Positions 60,654 to 64,000 of a stretch of DNA of 64,000 nucleotides are shown here, in pieces. A program made the translations under genes and the position numbers. Origin of the DNA: Xestospongia bergquistia (lineage: Eukaryota > Porifera > Demospongiae > Haplosclerida > Petrosiidae); assembly GCA_963965975.1 (NCBI GenBank), contig OZ014414.1, positions 8,064,230 through 8,128,229 of the forward strand. Reading direction: 5' to 3'. The stretch's first letter is position 1. The number at the start of each line of letters is the position of its first letter. The notes under the pieces were generated by a model, which worked only from the letters and a program-made list of their open reading frames with translations, was not told the origin of the DNA and made no database searches.

Positions 60654-61709
60654 ATGATTGTTTTTTGCTGTCTTATTATTGGTCTACAAATTGTCACTAG
60701 TGAAGGCTCATCCACTTGTATGGCTGACTGTACTAGTCTACTAGCTCCACGTCCTCCCTCACTCTATGAACAATACTGTTGTATTCCTAGTAACAATGGA
60801 AAGAAGTTTAAGTTGAAAGAAAGCAATGAAGTCAAGTTCATATTTTGTCCATCATCAGTACCTACATCTTGTATCAAACATACATTTCTATATAATTCCT
60901 GCATTGCTCTACTACAAGCCATCCCTACTAGTACATCAGGATATTATAGCCTCACTTTAAGTAATGGTAGTATTGTCAATGTCTATTGTAATATGGAGGG
61001 TAGTAACTGTGACGGTAAAGGAGGTTGGATGAGAATAGGCTATCTCAACATGAGTGAACCTGGTGCCACCTGTCCTCCTGGACTAACATTACGACAATTT
61101 AACAACATAGATCATGGAGTTTGTGGTATTTCTAATTCAGGAACATTTGTATCAACATTATTTTCCTCTGGAGGGAATAGTTACAGTAAAGTTTGTGGTC
61201 AATTAAAAGGTTATCAGTACAGATCACCAGATGGATTCCCACCTTTGTATGATAGTAATGCTACTCCAAACATCGAGAACTGTAACACATATATTGATGG
61301 TGTTACTATTACTTATGGTAGTAATCCTCGTAAACATATCTGGACTTATGCTAATGGTTTGAATGAAGGTTTTGTCAATTTCAATGGTATATATACATTA
61401 TTATGTCCATGTAATAATATTAGTGCTGGAACAACTGTGCCTAGTTTTGTAGGAAGTGATCACTATTGTGAATCTGGATTGCCTGCAGGACAATGGTGGC
61501 AGTCAGTCTTATACTCCGATGATCCATTATGGGATGGAAAACAATGTAATGGAAACGAAGGACCATGTTGTATTAACCCTAAGATGCCATGGTTTGTTAA
61601 GATTCTTAACGAGACTACAACTGAAGACATTGAACTGAGAATATGTGGAAATGAAGCCTCAAGTAATGAAGATACTCCTCTAGATATTATTGAACTTTAT
61701 GTTAAGTAA
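60654..61709 (+). CDS. Secreted fibrinogen-like/USOMP5-like protein, copy 3
   Basis: A 351-residue intronless family member, more diverged than the tandem pair. Signal peptide MIVFCCLIIGLQIVTSEG, then LLAPRPPSLYEQYCCIPSN, the fibrinogen-like YCNMEGSNCDGKGGWMRIGY segment, YIDGVTITYGSNPRKHIWTY, FVGSDHYCESGL and CCINPKMPWF. The 5' UTR retains CTAGAAAAAACTTATC, like CTAGAAAAAATTAGC before the other two genes. The gene starts about 75 bp from the end of the hAT remnant, so the transposon lies in its promoter region and has replaced the CpG-rich promoter core seen upstream of copies 1 and 2. Confidence 0.85.
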   Translation: MIVFCCLIIGLQIVTSEGSSTCMADCTSLLAPRPPSLYEQYCCIPSNNGKKFKLKESNEVKFIFCPSSVPTSCIKHTFLYNSCIALLQAIPTSTSGYYSLTLSNGSIVNVYCNMEGSNCDGKGGWMRIGYLNMSEPGATCPPGLTLRQFNNIDHGVCGISNSGTFVSTLFSSGGNSYSKVCGQLKGYQYRSPDGFPPLYDSNATPNIENCNTYIDGVTITYGSNPRKHIWTYANGLNEGFVNFNGIYTLLCPCNNISAGTTVPSFVGSDHYCESGLPAGQWWQSVLYSDDPLWDGKQCNGNEGPCCINPKMPWFVKILNETTTEDIELRICGNEASSNEDTPLDIIELYVK

Positions 61710-62368
61710 CTACTTCTTGACAATTTGTCTTTGCCTTTATTTTTTATATTTGCATACAAACAAGCAATACATAATACATACTTATATTGTTGTTACTAAT
61801 ATACTTAATATGGTGGTACTCCTCATATAAACATATATATAGTTATGTTGAATTGGTGGACTGTTTGAAGGTTCTAATGTCTACTCTATAATGTTGTATA
61901 CCATTTATAAATTGCCTCAATATATTCATCATTAATGATGTTGTTTCATCTTAATAAATTCTGATCTCAGATTCTATCTAGTAGACTACATGATTACTGA
62001 TGTTCATTGCATGCACATGTATAGGTTATATACCAACATTGAGGTAGATGTGTGAGTGGTTACTTATAGCCACAGGTCAGAGGTGCATGTGTATAAAAGG
62101 CTAAGGAGACTGAGCTTTATAACTACTGACTTGTACCATGTTGACCAATCAAAGTGCTTTATTTCAATTGACAAAGTTGTAAACAGCACATTATATTGAT
62201 TATTAATATATTATGGAATTTAATAGTTTATGTAGCTAGCTAGAGTAAGCTACAAATTGTATATCGTTCACTGTCAAAAATCGGTCAAGTCTCAATGAAA
62301 TTTAATACAGTTTTATCATTACTGTTTTGCAGCACAGCACTATCTACCAAAAATAGTATTTAATATTT
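61710..62368. other. 3' flank of fibrinogen-like copy 3; no gene seen
   Basis: AT-rich non-coding DNA; an AATAAA-like AATAAATTC at about 61953. Confidence 0.5.
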
Positions 62369-62562
62369 GTGACCTGATTTGTGAAAAATCAACTGTTAAT
62401 ACATCTTAAAAAACAGTTTGTATACATACAGTTGTTATATATCCATAACTATTCTATATGTAGGCAAAACTGCTTTTCGGCATGTTTTAACAGTGTTATT
62501 CTTTCACAAATCAGGTCACAAATATTTTGACAGAAGTGGTTCCTTTTTGCAAATCAGGTCAC
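62369..62562. mobile_element. MITE, family D, copy 1
   Basis: A 194 bp element with ends GTGACCTGATTTG and CAAATCAGGTCAC, flanked by ATTT direct repeats (62365-62368 and 62563-62566). It also holds internal copies of the terminal sequence (TTTCACAAATCAGGTCACAAA near 62505). No coding capacity. Confidence 0.85.
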
Positions 62563-62793
62563 ATTTAGATAAATTGAGTGCACAAAATAAAAGAAACATT
62601 TGTTAATATGTATATTCATAGATATAACACTTATTTTCATTAGTCGCTTTTTTCTTACTAACAGTTTTATTTCAGTTGTAGTTTCATCATTTTAACTAAT
62701 AACTATTATTGTTCACTTATCAACTATAACTTTCAGTTAAGGCAGCATAAAAATTCTAGACAATTTGTGCATATAACTTGAAGTAAATGATTT

Positions 62794-63034
62794 GTGACCT
62801 GATTTGCAAAAAGGGACCACTTCTGTCACAACATTTGTGACCTTATTTGTTAAAAAACACTGCTAAAACATAACAATAAACAGTTTTGCATACATATAGA
62901 ATAGTTATGCATATGTATCAACTGTATGTATACAAAACTGAGATGTTTGAGATGTTTTAACAGTAGTTTGTTCAAAAGTCATGCAGGTCACAAATGTTTT
63001 GACAGAAGTGGTCCCTTTTTGCAAATCAGGTCAC
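62794..63034. mobile_element. MITE, family D, copy 2, with visible empty site
   Basis: A 241 bp element with near-perfect inverted ends of about 50 bp (GTGACCTGATTTGCAAAAAG at left, its reverse complement at right, continuing through ACCACTTCTGTCA). Flanked by ATTT at 62790-62793 and 63035-63038. The duplicated sequence at 52441-52450 (CGATTTTACA) is the uninterrupted site with a single ATTT. Confidence 0.92.
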
Positions 63035-63189
63035 ATTTTACAGATCAGTGTTGTCTCCTATGTTTTCTTGCTTGTGCAATAGTCAACATAACACAATGTA
63101 CATGTTGTGACACTGAATTTAGTTACTAAAACAGTAATACCCGTTCAGAACGTTTTGAAGGTATTAATATACTTATTACTAGCAAACTA

Positions 63190-63400
63190 TGATACTGAAT
63201 GATCATTGTCTAATTCTTGGTCTACTAACAGTGTTTAGTGAGGGTCATTCCATTTTTATGCCTTACTGTACTAGTCTATTAACTCTGCACTCCTTTCACT
63301 CTTATGAGCAATTAATGCTGTTGTCTTTCTATAGTAACAGTGAAAGGAAGTTCAATTGCAAGTGAGAGAATAATGTTGTGACATGGAGGATAAGTATGAA
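63190..63400 (+). pseudogene. Remnant of the fibrinogen-like secreted family, N-terminal part
   Basis: Shows the signal-peptide region (TTGGTCTACTAAC) and a frame-shifted LLT...SNSERKF segment equivalent to residues 1-55 of the intact genes. It shares its breaks and 3' junction with the remnant at 52.6 kb. Confidence 0.75.
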
Positions 63401-63743
63401 TGGAAGAATCATACAACATGTGATCATTCATTATCAGGTTAACTGATACAAGGTAGTAAACATCACACTGTTTTTTAACTTTAACTAGGTTTATTCAATG
63501 TTTAGTTAGAGATGTCACTATGGAAACCATTCCCAGTAAGAAATATACTTGTTGAATTATAAAACATAATATTAACTAGTCATTACATATGTTGTTAATA
63601 TCTTTAGAAACATCATGTCACCAGAGTGTCCATGAATCAGTTGCTGCAACCACTCCATTTTGAGCATTATAATATAATGAAGATATTCCATATAATCAGA
63701 CATATCTTGCTAAATAACAGATTAATAAGTACACTACTGAACA

Positions 63744-63800
<57 letters not shown>

Positions 63801-63948
63801 CACATATTTGTTTGCATGGGCCTTGGATATTAAATATTTATGAGCCGTTAATTATAGCTGTGTCAAATCACCGCCATTTTGATAAAACGTCACTTCCGCT
63901 TGACATTGGATTAGCTTAAGGGTCAAACAACTGTAGAAAAAATTATCC

Positions 63949-64000
63949 ATGAATAAAATTATTTTTTGCTGTCTATTTACCGGTTTACAAATTCTGCACG
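63949..64000 (+). CDS. Start of a further fibrinogen-like family gene, cut by the window edge
   Basis: ATG followed by MNKIIFCCLFTGLQIL, which matches the signal peptides of the other family genes (MIVFCCLIIGLQIV, MKIIVICCLITGLLIV). The upstream GTAGAAAAAATTATCC matches their 5' UTR. Only 17 codons are inside the window, so whether it is intact cannot be told. Confidence 0.65.
   Translation, partial: MNKIIFCCLFTGLQILH

Larger units (their letters stand above)
62675..63790. repeat. Segmental duplication, copy 2 (of 52310-53115)
   Basis: Same order of blocks as downstream of RBBP4: 3' UTR-like sequence, TTTACAGATCA, TAGTCAACATA, gene remnant, and a final (TA)n tract (63745-63796). Confidence 0.8.

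Overview
The window looks like animal nuclear DNA, most likely from a demosponge of the Amphimedon type. This is an inference from several observations. The DNA is AT-rich. The conserved genes carry many very short introns (about 43-75 bp, canonical GT-AG). The orthologues are clearly metazoan (RBBP4/7, UFL1, CRYZL1, TMEM267, MGST3-like, UTP11). Around them lie recently duplicated, lineage-specific membrane and secreted protein families. No rRNA, tRNA or CRISPR array was recognised.

Layout. 0-9 kb: four tandem, same-strand, intronless genes for an unnamed five-helix membrane protein of about 350 aa, each with a repeated upstream flank, plus one orphan flank and a tandem array of flank units. 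9-19.4 kb: a tandem duplication of a ~5 kb segment. It carries a large beta-helix/multi-pass surface protein gene and the 3' exons of an MGST3-like gene; only the upstream MGST3 gene (19.1-20.1 kb) is complete, and a decayed third copy lies at 20.4-20.6 kb. 20.7-28 kb: UFL1 (E3 ligase for UFM1, 15 exons) and UTP11 (small-subunit processome), tightly spaced head to tail. 28-32 kb: a degenerate ~0.9 kb repeat array. 32-35 kb: a gene with two cyclic-nucleotide-binding domains. 35-43.5 kb: gene-poor, with a TMEM267 pseudogene, simple repeats, a GC-rich hairpin, decayed coding remnants and a GC-rich island. 43.5-52.3 kb: TMEM267, then CRYZL1 and RBBP4 head to head across a 226 bp shared promoter. 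52.5-64 kb: a tandem family of secreted proteins with a fibrinogen-like segment (similar to coral skeletal matrix protein USOMP5), with remnants, a minisatellite, a decayed hAT transposon and two MITE copies with visible target duplications.

The conserved genes do ordinary housekeeping work (ufmylation, ribosome biogenesis, chromatin histone binding, redox). The two arrays of surface/secreted genes at either end are young and still duplicating. In several cases the duplicate carries the empty site or the breakpoint, so the order of events can be read from this window alone. Exon boundaries were worked out by hand from splice motifs and reading frame; for MGST3, UFL1, CRYZL1 and RBBP4 the exon lengths sum to multiples of three.
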